NCBI GenBank assembly: GCA_000727475.1
Contig: KL647290.1
Location: forward strand, 3,855,373-3,919,372
DNA from: Sarcocystis neurona
Lineage: Eukaryota; Apicomplexa; Conoidasida; Eucoccidiorida; Sarcocystidae
DNA length: 64,000 nucleotides
Reading direction: 5' to 3'
The notes under the pieces were generated by a model. That model worked only from the letters and a program-made list of their open reading frames with translations, had not been told where the DNA came from and ran no database searches. Position 1 is the stretch's first letter; the number at the start of each line of letters is the position of its first letter. The translations under genes were made by a program, and so were the position numbers. Shown piece by piece: positions 33,785 through 46,208 of this stretch.

Positions 33785-35845
33785 ACTTGCTTTGGCGTAC
33801 TACGCGCCGCACCTTGCGCCCAGAAGAGCTTTCGCAGGCCTGTACTGTCTCCTTCACTGTGCAGATGTTGCTTTCCGTTGAACACCGGGTGGACTATGGT
33901 ATATCGGTTCCTGGCAAACTGCACACGGCCTCCGAATGCACGAGATCTATCCTAAGGAGACAAGGCAGAAGGGGCACGTATGGGGTGGTCATAGGACACA
34001 AGGCAGACCTGGACTCAAGCAGTTTTCTGTCAACTTGGGACCGAAGGGCTTGCAGCTGTAGCTTTCAGGAGTCAACAAAGCCGACAAAAATGCGTTTATC
34101 TTGTGACAAGCGGCGCTTCGTTTAAGCTGTCACCTTCGTCAAAATTGGGGAGAAATTTACAACAAATCATATTTAAAAACTTGTGTGTTTTGTGGGCAAA
34201 CTGCACGATCGTCTCGATCTGGCGACTCGCGACGTGCCCGTCTTCATCCGAGCGCTTGACCGACGACTACGTGACTCCTAGTCATTAACAACTAGCTCCT
34301 ACAGGAGCAACCATGCTCACCGTATGAGCAGTTAGTTAGGCCGTAACTGAGTCACCACCCTCAATGCACTCGTAACCGCGTTGAGACGGGCTGCGTCGCG
34401 TCTCTGCTGTCCGGCCGCTCTGACGTGTCACGTGTCACTCACCCAGTCACGCGTTCTGCGTCTGTACAACTACCAACGCTTCTTTGTGCCACGTCTCATT
34501 GTGCACATCGGAACAGCCACAGCCTGCTCGATCACAGTCCAAGGTGGGTAGTAAGCTAACCCAGACAGTGGATGCCTGGTAGATTCGCGCTGACAATACT
34601 GTATCGTGCTCTAAGACAGAACTTGGGCCAACAGATAAGCGGGAACATTCTCCGCGGCAAACGTTTTTGGTGGACTTCGTTTGTCGTTGTAGTGCAAGCA
34701 CGCGAACTCAGCGAGAAAGAACGTGTCAGGCCCCTCCTTCAAGGAGTATGCTGAAAACGGGATTACACAGCGTTTCTGCAACGCAGCTGGTACTTCTGCC
34801 TGTTGAGTAGCTGGCGCCGCAGTGCATCCAGTGTGTAGAAGTATTATCTTTGCCATTGTCACCGTATGGTCCAACGGCGTAGATGCTGTGCTTGGCCATC
34901 GACACGCACAGGATATTCCGTTACGTAAAAATCTGCTCTTCGAGTCGTGCTGCAGAAAAGGTGGAGGTGAGACGTCCCAGTAAGCAGCCACTGGTGACTA
35001 AGAAGAGTGGAGGCAAAAGCTGACCAGGGTACTCGCAGTGGATCACTGGACAAGGTGGAAAGGACAACACAATAATGCTTTTTTCAACCACCGTGCAGTA
35101 CGCAGATGCTGCGCGCTGCGAAGGCAAACTACATCACTATTCATTACAAAGAGAAACTGTGGCGAAGTTGCTTGCGTACACTGCTGAACGTAACACGTGT
35201 TTGCATCCACCAGTTCTCCGCTCAACGTGCTGAAGCTTGGCACGTCGAACTGTGTAAAAAAGCCAGAGGCGTACCCACTGCTTCCAGTGTCAATTGACTG
35301 TCAACAGGGAAATGGAACATAGAGCATACAGTGGGTAATTCCTCTTGACGGGATTCAGCGTTAGGTGTCGAAGTATTCCATCCAGCCCCGTGTTAGCATA
35401 CACCGTGTTGCTACTGTGGTAGACCATGTTCAACCTGACTCGGAGTCAGCTGGAGCTAGACGCCACGACGTTGGAGAGAGTGACACTTGGGTACTCGCAC
35501 GCCTCAAGGTCGACTAAATGGTAAAGCAGTAAAGCACAGTGATTTCCAGAGCTGATGTTACCGCACACAAACGCGGACGCACACGTGAATCCATTAAAGA
35601 TGCTAGCATCAACAAAACAGAACCGGGCAGGACTCTCAACAAATAGCCTATACACGCGTGGTCGGGCAAGCGGACGCTGACGCAGTTGCCAGAGGTGAAT
35701 TAGAGGCACCGAAGTCGGCCACGTATGACGCATACAATGAATAGGCACTTCAGGAGAGCGACGTCGTTTGCGTGAAGGCGCTCCAGGCGTGTGTTTTAGG
35801 CTAAATATCGTAGGACGCTACAACGCGCGGCTGTTCTGCTTAGAC

Positions 35846-35938
35846 TATGCATCCACCGTGGCCTCCATCATGAAAAACTTTCTAAAAACGCGACTTCTCG
35901 GCGATAGAATATGCATCCACCGTAGCCACTATCATGGA
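35846..35938. repeat. Short direct repeat, 65-bp period
   Basis: ATGCATCCACCGTGGCC and ATGCATCCACCGTAGCC, each followed by a TATCATG/CATCATG variant, start at 35846 and 35911. Probably a small local duplication. Confidence 0.6.
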
Positions 35939-36168
35939 TGAATCTCGACGCTTCGAGCAGGAGGAGGGAACTGATTTCATTCACATGTACCTTTTCAGGC
36001 GAGCAACAGGCACACACAGCTCAGAGTACGAGTGAAGCCGCACCCTTCGTGTATCCATGTGTAGGCAATTGTGCGAGACATGTGATGCCGGTTAATATGC
36101 ATGCTTGGAACTGCACCGTACTACTATATTGCACTAAATACACAACCACTGAGATGGCAACTCCAAAC

Positions 36169-36393
36169 TCACGAGCGTATACGTTCGCAACTGTGCATGA
36201 TTTTGCCTAAAATGTCTTTCACCTCATCGGCGGCTTCTTTCCCACGTTGAGCTAGGAAGGAATCGAGGGACCGTCTTGAAAGCAACACTCTGACAATCCT
36301 TGACAGTATAACAGCTACAGCCAATGCTGCTGTGACTATCGCGGCGTCTGCTGTTGATAGTAGTGTGCATTCTGCTGCTGGTCTGACCCCCAC
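36169..36393 (-). CDS. Possible terminal exon: transmembrane helix plus charged tail
   Basis: The minus strand reads AAECTLLSTADAAIVTAALA followed by VAVILSRIVRVLLSRR, a good hydrophobic helix with positive residues behind it, then an amphipathic tail (SFLAQRGKEAADEVKDILGK) and a TGA. There is no ATG. An acceptor-like GTCAG occurs within the first codons, so it would be a last exon. No upstream exon was identified. It may also be chance. Confidence 0.25.
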   Translation of the reverse strand: MGVRPAAECTLLSTADAAIVTAALAVAVILSRIVRVLLSRRSLDSFLAQRGKEAADEVKDILGKIMHSCERIRS

Positions 36394-39300
36394 GGTATCG
36401 TGGAACCTATGGTTTTGTTCCGTTGCGCGGTTTAACTCCGTCTTGTGCTGATGCCCTGCAATGTCAGGAGTGATGACCTAAAATTGCCAACCTGCAAAAA
36501 CAGCACTCCATATTTCAACTGCATGCCCAGTCTCGAATGTTTTGAAAGGCAACTGGTAGAGCCGTTTCCTGTCGCGCCACTTACACCCCGCCCACATATT
36601 AGTAAGAACACCGTTCAGCATCATACGTGCTGCTTGCCTAGTGAAGGACGCTCTCCAGTGGCGGGACGTACACGCATACGTTCAACGGCGTCTGTCCAGC
36701 CGAGACACAATTCTCTGTTTTCGCTGCCGTACACTCTGGGGTGCCAGTCTCTACTGACACGTGTAAGGGAAACCGTTCAGGGTATGAGAAATTGTTGGCG
36801 CACGGTGGCTACTGATGAAATTCACATAAGTACCATGCTTGTATGTATGCATGTGTACCTGTGGGTCCTCAGCAGAGTGACACGTAGCATTCACGTATGC
36901 GTGAACACGTGTACCTGCCCACTTACTCCACGTGTAACCATGCGGAAGCGAAGCAGTCGCCCGTCGCAGCGACTTCTGTGCGGTGGCGCCGGCCGCTGCC
37001 GTCGCATCGAGCGCACGTGTTCGAGCCTGCTGACGAACAGCGGGGCATGGGACACATGGGTACGAAAGACATCCATTTTCCATTGTGTCGCTAAATGCAT
37101 CTGACTAGTGACACTATGAAATACTGTAACAACAGACATGCCCCTACTGACTACGTAAATCACGCAGCACCGGTGGCTCCGAAAACTCGCGCAGTCTAGC
37201 GGGCGTCGTTACGGTCGCACAGGCGTCGTCTCCACCTCCGTGACCGACCCGGCTGTCAGACACCACCTGCTGTCACAGTGTTTCAGCACGACTTTGTACG
37301 TGGCCTGCCGTCTGACGTAGGGGACAGACGGTATGGAAACAAAAAAAGGGCAAAGTGGACTTGAGAACAAGCAAGGCGAGGTGGACGCTAACACGCACTG
37401 TTCAGTAGGAAGCTGAGGAAACCTGCCGTGGCGCAGTCAGAGGACGCAGAAGGCCGTTGGACCATGGAGTTTTCTGTGCGCAAAACGTCACACCTCGCGC
37501 AGCCGCTGTATTCGAGGGCCGATACTACCGACATTGGTGCGCCGTGACGCTTGACAATCTTGTCGGTTGAATCTTGGGCGAACTTTAACGAACTTAGTGA
37601 ATAACGTCTCAGGTAGTTCCATTCACGAACGTGCAGAGGCGCTGAGCTAGTATGTGGTTGCCCGTACTTTCACTTGTTTGCGACCACTTCTGGCTGACAC
37701 GCACCTCCCACCTGGCAGTCAGGCGAAGCGAAACAACCGGATGCGATTGCAGCAGTTGTGCTGCTGCCTAGCCCCCCAGGTCCAGGTCACCGTATGAAGC
37801 AAGTAGGCGCTTACCCACTACTTCTACCCGCTGTTGAGCATATCGCCACGCAAGCTGCCATCGGTATCGGCTAATCACCGCAACCTACAATATGCCTTGG
37901 CTGCTGGCCCAGTAGATAGGAGGTGTGCGCTTGTCGACGGTCCATTCAGCGGTGGGTTTCTTGCGGTCGATTAGTCTGCACAACACATGCGCCCTGTGAC
38001 GGCTCGTCTCATTAGGGTACCCCGTTTAGCAACCCATCAATGAAACGAATGCACGGTTGAACGGGCCCTCTCACCAAAATGCACAGTGAGTTGTCTGCAG
38101 GTGCCACCACGGCAATCATACTGAGTAGGGGGAAGATCCATGCTTGAACTGGTGTTCTTTACGTAGTCGATACCGTGCTCCTACAGGAAAGGGCTATCAG
38201 TAACGGAAAAACGTAGGTTTTCCTTCCGAGGAAGATTTTTGCGGGAACTAAATTGTACCGTGTGCTGACTCCACTACAGTGACTAGGCGAGATGAACGTA
38301 CCTACTCTCTCCCAGTGCGTGAACTGATCTGACATTACACAACATTTCTACAGGGCAGGTGACGCCCGTGTCCGTTGAGTGCCTTTTGAACTGACAGTCA
38401 TTTTGCCGTCAGCACCTCTTACTGTATCTACTGCGTTTCTTGCTGTGTGATTTAGTGGCTTACATGGTGTGCTGCACGTGGTGGCCATCGACTCCTCAAA
38501 GTCTTCGCTTCGACGTGTACCCTCGGAAAAGGTGATCGGCGGAGTTCTTCCTGGCAGCCACAGGTGACAGTTGAAGACTCCAGGAGAAAATTGGTCGTAG
38601 AAACGTGCCATGGTTCACTTGACAACGTGCTGTCATCAAGTCGTTTGCGCTCTTTTGAGTCAACCTTGAGTGCGCGCTTGGTGTGCGCTGTTAACCCCGA
38701 CGACACTGTTCTACACTACGACGAGAAGACTGTGGCGAAGTTGCATGTGTGTAGGTTTGCACGAACAGCCGATGCGAATCGCTTTCAAGTCAACCAGGGG
38801 AAACTGAGGTTGTACAGCAGTGTGTCCTTTTCAGGCACCGGCAGCATTGAACGCAACGGTGTTCGGGGCAGAACGTGAAATTCATGCCGCGTTGCTCCTT
38901 TGGTAGCACGTATTGCCGCCGGTCCAGGCACAATGTGAAAAGCGTGCTGCGAACTACGTTGGTAAGGCACGCTTCAAGAAGCCACATATACCCAGAAGCA
39001 ACTGCTTGGGAGATTAGGATACATACATACGTACGCATTTGTCACGCTACGGCACAGAAGGGATCTAACGGTGCTGCTCAGACCCTGCAATGCGGCACAG
39101 GAGCAGAGCGGGGCACACGCGCATCAAGCGTCGAGCGCGGAAAATACAGAGCAGAGTAGGCCTTACTAATGTGGAGGTGCAACCAAAGATGTAGTGAGGT
39201 TCGCGTTTGTAGCAGTGACGTGACAGACACTTTCTCGTGCGTGGGTAGCAAAGCATCCGATCAAGCACACCAGGCATATGAACACTACGGCGTTTTTCTG

Positions 39301-42300
39301 TGATCCAAAGTCGTATTTGCCACCCATGGCAGCAGCACGAGCCTTTGTTGGCGCATCGAGCTCGAGGCATGTTTGAAAGGGCACCCCTTTCCGTGATGAA
39401 CAGCACAGCTGGTTTGCAAACGTTCACCCGCGCTAATGCACCGACAGGGAGAACAACGCTAACGCAGACAGTGACGTTAAACGGGTGCACGGTTTTTTTA
39501 TTTGCTATGCATAAAGTGAGTTCTACAGGATTGCGAGGTTCTGTGATGGTAGTGCATCATAAAAGTAGTTCCCATGGAAATGGCATACCAACCGCACAGT
39601 ACGGTATAGTAGTAGCCGTGTGCGTTACCGTGTGCGGCCTGCATAGCCGCCAGTACGAGTAGATTTCTAGCCATGTGTACAGACGTACACATGTACGGAC
39701 ACATCAAAGGTAGATGTACGTGTGAAGACGAGCAAGAAAGACCCACTATTGAACACGCGTGTCAGTCTGAATACTTTGGATAAGCATATGGAGGTACGCG
39801 TTTTTCATTTGTGCGCATGTAGACCCGCGTTAGCAGTCGATGCTCTTGCGTTTCACCGAGTACACCAACACCGTGTGCGTCATACGAACCCGGAAACGAA
39901 CAGGTCCATGGACCTTTGTTACGGCGTCTAACGCCTCTTGGACAACCCTGACAGGTGCTTCGTCGCGGCTTCGAATTGTCGAAATGAACCAGATTACTGC
40001 ATGCGTTACGTAGGCTTCGACACCCCGCGTTCCTTAAGCCGTAGCGACTGTCACTATGCTAGCGGTCGCCTTGTCTGCTCTCACTCTTGACGTTCACCCT
40101 GCTGCAGCTCTGGCTGCCGTCGGACTGCAGGTGGAGATCTCGTCATTCGTCAAGTAGTCGCCGTCCGTGGCAATGCTACGGGGTGACCGTCGGTCCCTAC
40201 CAAATGGTGCAAGATGTACACTCAGTTGAACTGCCCTTTCTACCTCTCACGTATTCCTAGCAGCAGTTGCTGAAGGCCCTGTCTATCACGTCTCTAAAAA
40301 GTGCACGCAACTGGGAGGTAGAATCCTTCGCCTTAACGTGTATTGCTCAAAAGTCGAACCAAGCTTTCTTACTTCCAGACATACCGGAAGCTCGGCGCGA
40401 CTATTGCCAGAACTGCGGCAGACAGCGCATATGGTGGAGAGCAGAGACATTCCAGCCGGGAAACACGGCGGCAGCTTATCAATCCTCGTCCAGCGAGACA
40501 AAGCCATGCACGCGTAGTTACCTATCGGTCTGTCGTCAGTCTCTGTGTTTCCTTAAACCTACACATCCACCTGCCGTCGGGCGCTCTGCGAGACTTATTT
40601 TCACCCCCATGACAGTTGCTTTCAGTGAAGGGCGAGGGGGTCAGCATCTCGCATATGAAAATGTCGAGGAGCGTAGCAGCGATGTTCGCTGGCAACTGCC
40701 ACTTCGGCGTCTCCCTTTATCAAGCGCGGCCGCTGCCTGTCGCGTGGCCGGCGCTCGTGGCGGAGCGCATCTGACCTGTCCTGTTACTTCCGCATGGTCT
40801 GCTTTCTGCACGTTTGCTGAAACTGACTGCTCCTCCTGCTCCACCCTGTGCAAGTGTGCTCATTTGCTCTGTCCTGTTTCCAGGGGACCCCGGGGCCACT
40901 GTATAGCTACTAGGAGTCACTCCGCGCGGAGCTGTGGCGGCTCTTCCCCACCTGAACGTGTTGCGTGGGCACTCCTAAACACCGGTGCTGCGATGAGTGG
41001 TGTGCTACGGTTCGTCGAGCTACCTGCGTAGCCGCATCGCCGTTGCCTGTTGCGTTTGTAGTTTGGTCGGCTTCGGCTACTTGCGAGTGACTTGCCGAGC
41101 CGCCAGCCGTGGAATGGTTTTTAAAGCAGAAACCGTCGTCCCTGCTATCAAAAGATCTATCGAAGGGGCCACTGTTAGTCCGGCCGCTGGTGCATTAGGC
41201 CATTGTTGATGGCTGGTCGGGTGCTCCTCGGCACGCTTATACGCAGCATATATGTAACAGGCTGAGAAAAGCAGCGGGAGACGCTGCAAGGAAAATTCAG
41301 TATGAACGGAGCACCCAGTAGAATACTACTCGTTAAGGCCAGCGGTTGATGGGACACCCGCGAAAATGGATCAAAGGTGACCATGGACAGCAGAGGACTC
41401 CAGCCCTTCCATCAAGAAGAATAATCGGACCACGGGAGTTGAAAATGAACGTAGACTCTGTTGCATCATCTCTGCCAGTAATGCTGGCGGCACATCCTGT
41501 TTATTCGCCCACCTTTGGTCTTCACCTCCCGTCGCAGTGATGGAGTGAATGTGTGCAGCTCCCTCAGCGGGCAGTCCAGGCGTAGTGTTTGCAAGCGTAT
41601 CTTCCTTTAATCTCACAGCATCCTTACAGCCTAAGTGGACTGCCAACAGCCGTGTGTGTTACGTGAGGGGAAGACCAGTTGCACGTATTCCCAACTCCAG
41701 GAGAATGTGTAGTTTTCTACCCAGGTTGCCGTACTTACAGGGCTCTCGGGGTAGTCATTTCCCTCTATATCCCATCTCAAACTGGAAGAATAATCCAGCC
41801 GTGGCCGGGCCCATATGCGCTTGGAAGGCACAACTGGATGCTACGACGTTGTTTAGAGGTGCAGGAACTGCAGCGTCACTCTCCCAGGCAGACGCAAACG
41901 TGATCATCATCCGACAGACCCGTACTAGATGCGGGCGCTCAGGTGAACTACCACATCATCTGGCGGACGCTGGACTATTTACGACGTGCTACTCTACTCA
42001 ATTCACATGGCTGCTAGCGACTTGCAGGCCTAACATTAACATCTGTGTCGGGAAGGGTTTGTTTACGCATTCAGCAGCAAGTGGCAGTGTGCCAAAGCCT
42101 ACAAGGTGCTCACTGTTACGCAGGTAGCAACTGTGTGCGTGCACTAGACGCTTACTGGTGTAAGCATAGTGGTATTCCTTTGAAGACTGATAAAAATCAT
42201 AATCCCCATATGGCCGCGTGGCTCCCAGATCTCTGCGAAGCATTAATAGAAATCCTCTTCTACCGGACGCAACGTGCAACACGTCAACACACTAAACTGC

Positions 42301-43509
42301 ACCCATACACCTCCGACCCACTACACAATGTAATGAACACGTATAACGTAGAAGCGTACACCCCCTGCCTATGAACACATCACTGTATTGAGTACACCTC
42401 TGCAGAACCTGGCGAAAATACGACTCTTCTGCACTCCGCTACACCTCTTTAGATTTGTTCCCACCGGACGGCGACGAAATCTGACACCGGTTTTCCCTTC
42501 CTCATGCCTTCTGCAACGCTTACGTGTGCCGTCCTCCCAGTTCACTAGAGAAGTACACAACGTCTATTAAATCGCGACAAGTTGCAGTAGCTGCAGCCGG
42601 GACTCAGCCGCATTGCGGGGCGGTGCAACTAGGGTAGAGGTGACGGCCACTTCAGGAATGTGCCTACGAGCTCCAGTACGATGCACAATCAAGTCGGATC
42701 AATCCTTACACAAATTGAAAGACGGGTATCATTGAACGTACTTAAACATATGCAGCGGTGCCTGTATCTAGAGTCAGTGCCGAGTGATGCCTGTGCGACG
42801 GCGACGAAGGAATAATGCGTCTCTGTCAGAGTCGCACGAACGAATTTCTCTGTTCAGCCGGAATCCAGACATCGCCATGTATCCATACATCTGTCGGGCT
42901 ACTGCATATTTATATATATGTTTTTGAGGAAGTGACGTGAGAGGCAACACAAGCGGCAGCCCTGGGTTAAATTGTACGCGTTCTGCTGTCCAATCGCTAT
43001 TCTGCGAGGAGCTCACCAGAGAGTAAAGACTGCATAAAGATATTGAGATACTCGTAGACCTGAAGAGGGATGTATACCTACATGGGCGTGAATGTGCCGA
43101 TGTACTGTGTGAATACGCGGTGGGACTACGCGCAGTTGCCTTTCGTGTGTTCCGAAGGTCTCACTCTACCTTCTCGTTGTACTATGAGTTGGGCAGCAGT
43201 GTATATGTACATAGACACGTGCATCCCGGTACGCACTCCTGCATACATGGTCAAGGACGCATACATATACATACGTATATAGGCACACGAGGAAGGCGGG
43301 GCGAAGGAAACGATATAGCTGCCTGCCCAGTTTTCTACATCAGTGCAGGCGGTGGGATTTTCTCGCCGGCTTCGTGCGACGTTTCTGAAAAGGACTGCCC
43401 GCAGATATTATCTCCGCCGGTACATGCGTAACCTTTTTCCCCAAAACATCAACTGCTGCTGCGTCCTGCTGAAGCTGCGCCCTGCTGCAGCCACCGTCCT
43501 CTCCCCGCC

Positions 43510-43779
43510 GTGCTCCCCGGCTGCTGCAGACAGCGTAAGACTGTTGCGAAAAAGAGAACCAGCACCACCACAGCCGGACACCAAACAGCTAGACTGAATC
43601 TAGTGGCGTCCAGCCCCTTTGAAGCAGCCCGTGCAGTAACAGCGTGGACAGTGGCGGCTGCTGTGCAGTCCCCGGCAAACAGTGAGGAGCAGCAGCAGCT
43701 GCAACAACAGCGGTTGCCGGAACACCAAGAGGAAACTCCGCACCGTGAGCGGCAGACGTGGAGAAGACGTTCGAGGGAT
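43510..43779 (+). CDS. Possible exon of an unrecognised gene
   Basis: An open plus-strand segment with the CAG-on-sense bias seen in the confirmed exons (Gln run EEQQQLQQQ, then HRERQTWRRRSRDVE). It ends at a strong donor, GTCGAG|gtacgtacg. The opposite strand is also open here (43589-44128) with an Ala-rich reading, so strand is uncertain. No partner exon or family was found. Confidence 0.25.
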
Positions 43780-44339
43780 GTCGAGGTACGTACGCTGGCG
43801 GTGGCAGCTGCAGCAGACCGCCTCGTAACAGCAGTAGCAGCAGCAAGATGTGACGTCGGCGGCCCCAGCGCGAGGAGCGAACCCCTTCGCGTAGCAATTC
43901 TCGTGTCCGCGCACCGGGCGTAGAAGCAGCCGCATTAGAAGCGGCAGCAGTGTACGCGTAGGCTGAAAGTAGCAGCTCTAGCATGTCCGCAGCAGTGGCA
44001 GCACCGTGGAATTCTTCTGAGTCCGCATCTACGTGGCTCGCGCCGCAGTTGTCGACAGATGCAGCTGCTGTAGGAGGAGGAAGGCGGTGTCCACGTACCT
44101 CTCTCGCCTCGGTGACGACTTCTCGCACGTCCTGCTGTGCATGCGCAGTTCCCCGCTCCGCTCTGGTTGTCAGCCTGTCCGGAAGCGGTTCTATATTTTT
44201 TGCTTTCCACTCAAAACTCTTTTTTCTCCTCCATTTTACCTTCCTCGTGCTACTCCCTGTTCTCGGCGCCCTTTCGTGTTCTTCGTCTCCTTTGTGGCTC
44301 CGCAGAGCAGCGCCGGTCTCCTTTTGACACTACGGCGCG

Positions 44340-44660
44340 CGGATCAGCGGCTGCAGGTCAAGAATTGAGAACGAGGGCTGGCCCAAGTAGTGGTTCTGCG
44401 GTGTGCATCTTAGATATATACAACGCCCGTAAGTCCTGTTCGGTAGGTATTCGTCGCTCTTGTTCCAGCACCGGCAGGCCCGCGGCCACCGGTGCCAAAG
44501 CCGGCACAGCTGCAGTTTCCACTGTATAAAGAACGTTGTGGCAGCAACAGCAGCAGCGATCGCATCAGCAACAACAGCACCTGGAAATCCAGGCACAGCA
44601 TTAGCAGGAATAGCAGCAGTAGCCTTCTACGCAGAATTTAGAAGAGCTGCGAACTGCTGA
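44340..44660 (+). CDS. Exon-like fragment, possibly related to Eimeria surface antigens
   Basis: One frame reads GSAVCILDIYNARKSC and then an Ala/Thr-rich stretch. This recalls, weakly, the ALYNP...C spacing of the Eimeria SAG (TA4-like) family. Another frame reads ATAAAIASATTAPGNPG, then ALAGIAAVAFYAEF, and ends at TGA 44658-44660. The two frames overlap and were not joined by convincing splice sites. Could be a decayed gene. Confidence 0.18.
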
Positions 44661-46200
44661 TGACGGCGAGGGACGGCTAGTGAGTGCATGCGGCCAACTG
44701 GCGGGCGGCGGCAGACGCCCTCTGATTTTCTGTTGGTTGGATGCAGCCAACCTGTTGCTGTGCCCCTGCCGCTCACGTTAAACAGCAGAGGTGTCACACG
44801 TATCCACGAAAGTTCCCAGAGACCAGGTACATGGCAATGAGACGACTACGGATGTCTCTTCCTCATATATAAATACATATAGGGACGCTTTGAAGCATCG
44901 GTACACCCGTACAAACACATGCCCATATATTTGCACCTCCTTATTCTTCCACTGTTGCTGTTGCTTCTGCGGGTTCTTCGGGTACTCCTGGACACGGTAA
45001 CGGAGAGGTTTCAATAAATCAGACTAATAGCCGGGGATCATCTACTAGGAAGTGAGCGGTACCACCGTTGTTTCCGCACAAACATGTTCTTATGCTCCCG
45101 ACTATTCTGGGGCAAGAAAATTTTGCGAGAGTGTGGGCATCACGGAGAAAGACAACTACATGTCCTGCTCATGTGGACGTTCCGCTCTGTAACATGGGGG
45201 CGCGTTGGTGCCGTCTAGGCGATTGTAGGGACGGTGAATTTTGCTATACTACGCAGCAGGACTGGCACTGCTGGTGTGCACATACGTGCGTGGCCCTGAG
45301 TCACGCCCACGTAAGTCTGTCGTACACAAATGGAGGAGTCCCCTCCATCTGAATTTATGCCGGCGTAGACGTGTGCCTACATTTGCATACATGCATATGA
45401 GTGCATGTGAGTCCAAACATGAATATACGTGTGCGTATGTACGTGTACGTGTGTGTACGGAAATGTGACGGTTTGTGTATGTCGTACAGCAACTTGTCGG
45501 TGAAACAGGCGCCACGGTGCGAGTGCGGTGGGACGACGAGGGCGAGAAGCCGTGCGGGAGGACGTCTTTGCTCTCCCAGACCCTCCGCAGGATGATACTC
45601 ATATATGTATATACAGATGTGTGTACATCCCCAAGTTGATATATGGCCGCAGCTACATAAAATATATATATATATATACGCGCACGGGTGCCCCCGAGAG
45701 CTGCTGCCGCGTATGTCTAGAGTTACACGTCCGAAAGTGTACGTCTTCGCGTTTCCTACGCGCCCCGGGGCCCGCGGTTGTTTGCGGTGTACTGACACTC
45801 CAACCGCGCGGGGTGCGTAAACGCGGCTCCTGTCTCTCCCTAGGTGCGTAGGGGTGGCTGCATCAAGAAGTGAACCACCGCGTACGTATACGTGTATCCA
45901 TAGCTCCAAAATTACACGTGGGTGGACTTATGTACTCAACCACATCACGTACATTTATACAAATTTATGTGTAAGTAAAACTACGTGTGTGTAGCCATAT
46001 ATATTCTCATACATGTATCTGCTGTGCGAAGCGGGTGCGCTAGTCTTGCTGCCCTCGTGCGAGTTTCTATTACCACCGGCTCTCTGTCCGAGCAGCGAAG
46101 CGGCATTGTTGACTTCTGTCGTCGTAGCAGAGAAGCCGGACACTATTTACATTTGACTGACGTAGCCCTGCGCGTGTTGTTTGCGTCTCAGGTGTGGCGA
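44661..46200. other. No supported gene
   Basis: Mixed sequence with small TA and GTGTAC runs (45.4-45.7 kb). Nothing recognisable on either strand. Confidence 0.5.
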
Positions 46201-46208
46201 GGTGGCTG

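Larger units (their letters stand above)
33785..43400. other. Repeat-poor island, right part: no supported gene
   Basis: As in the left part, ORFs are short and overlap on both strands (for example about 40.27-41.03 kb and 41.55-42.13 kb on the plus strand), without recognisable domains, signal peptides of convincing quality or consistent splice phases. CAGGT acceptor-like sites are scattered through it. Only one segment, at 36.17-36.39 kb, has a feature worth listing. Confidence 0.5.

Noticed and set aside
40267..41031. 254-codon plus-strand ORF in the island
   Set aside because: No ATG at the start, no recognisable domain, many Cys/Arg/Pro residues typical of chance frames, and competing ORFs on the other strand.
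21240..43400. Search for retrotransposon or DNA transposon remains in the island
   Set aside because: No reverse-transcriptase, integrase or transposase motif, no long terminal repeats and no terminal inverted repeats were seen by eye.
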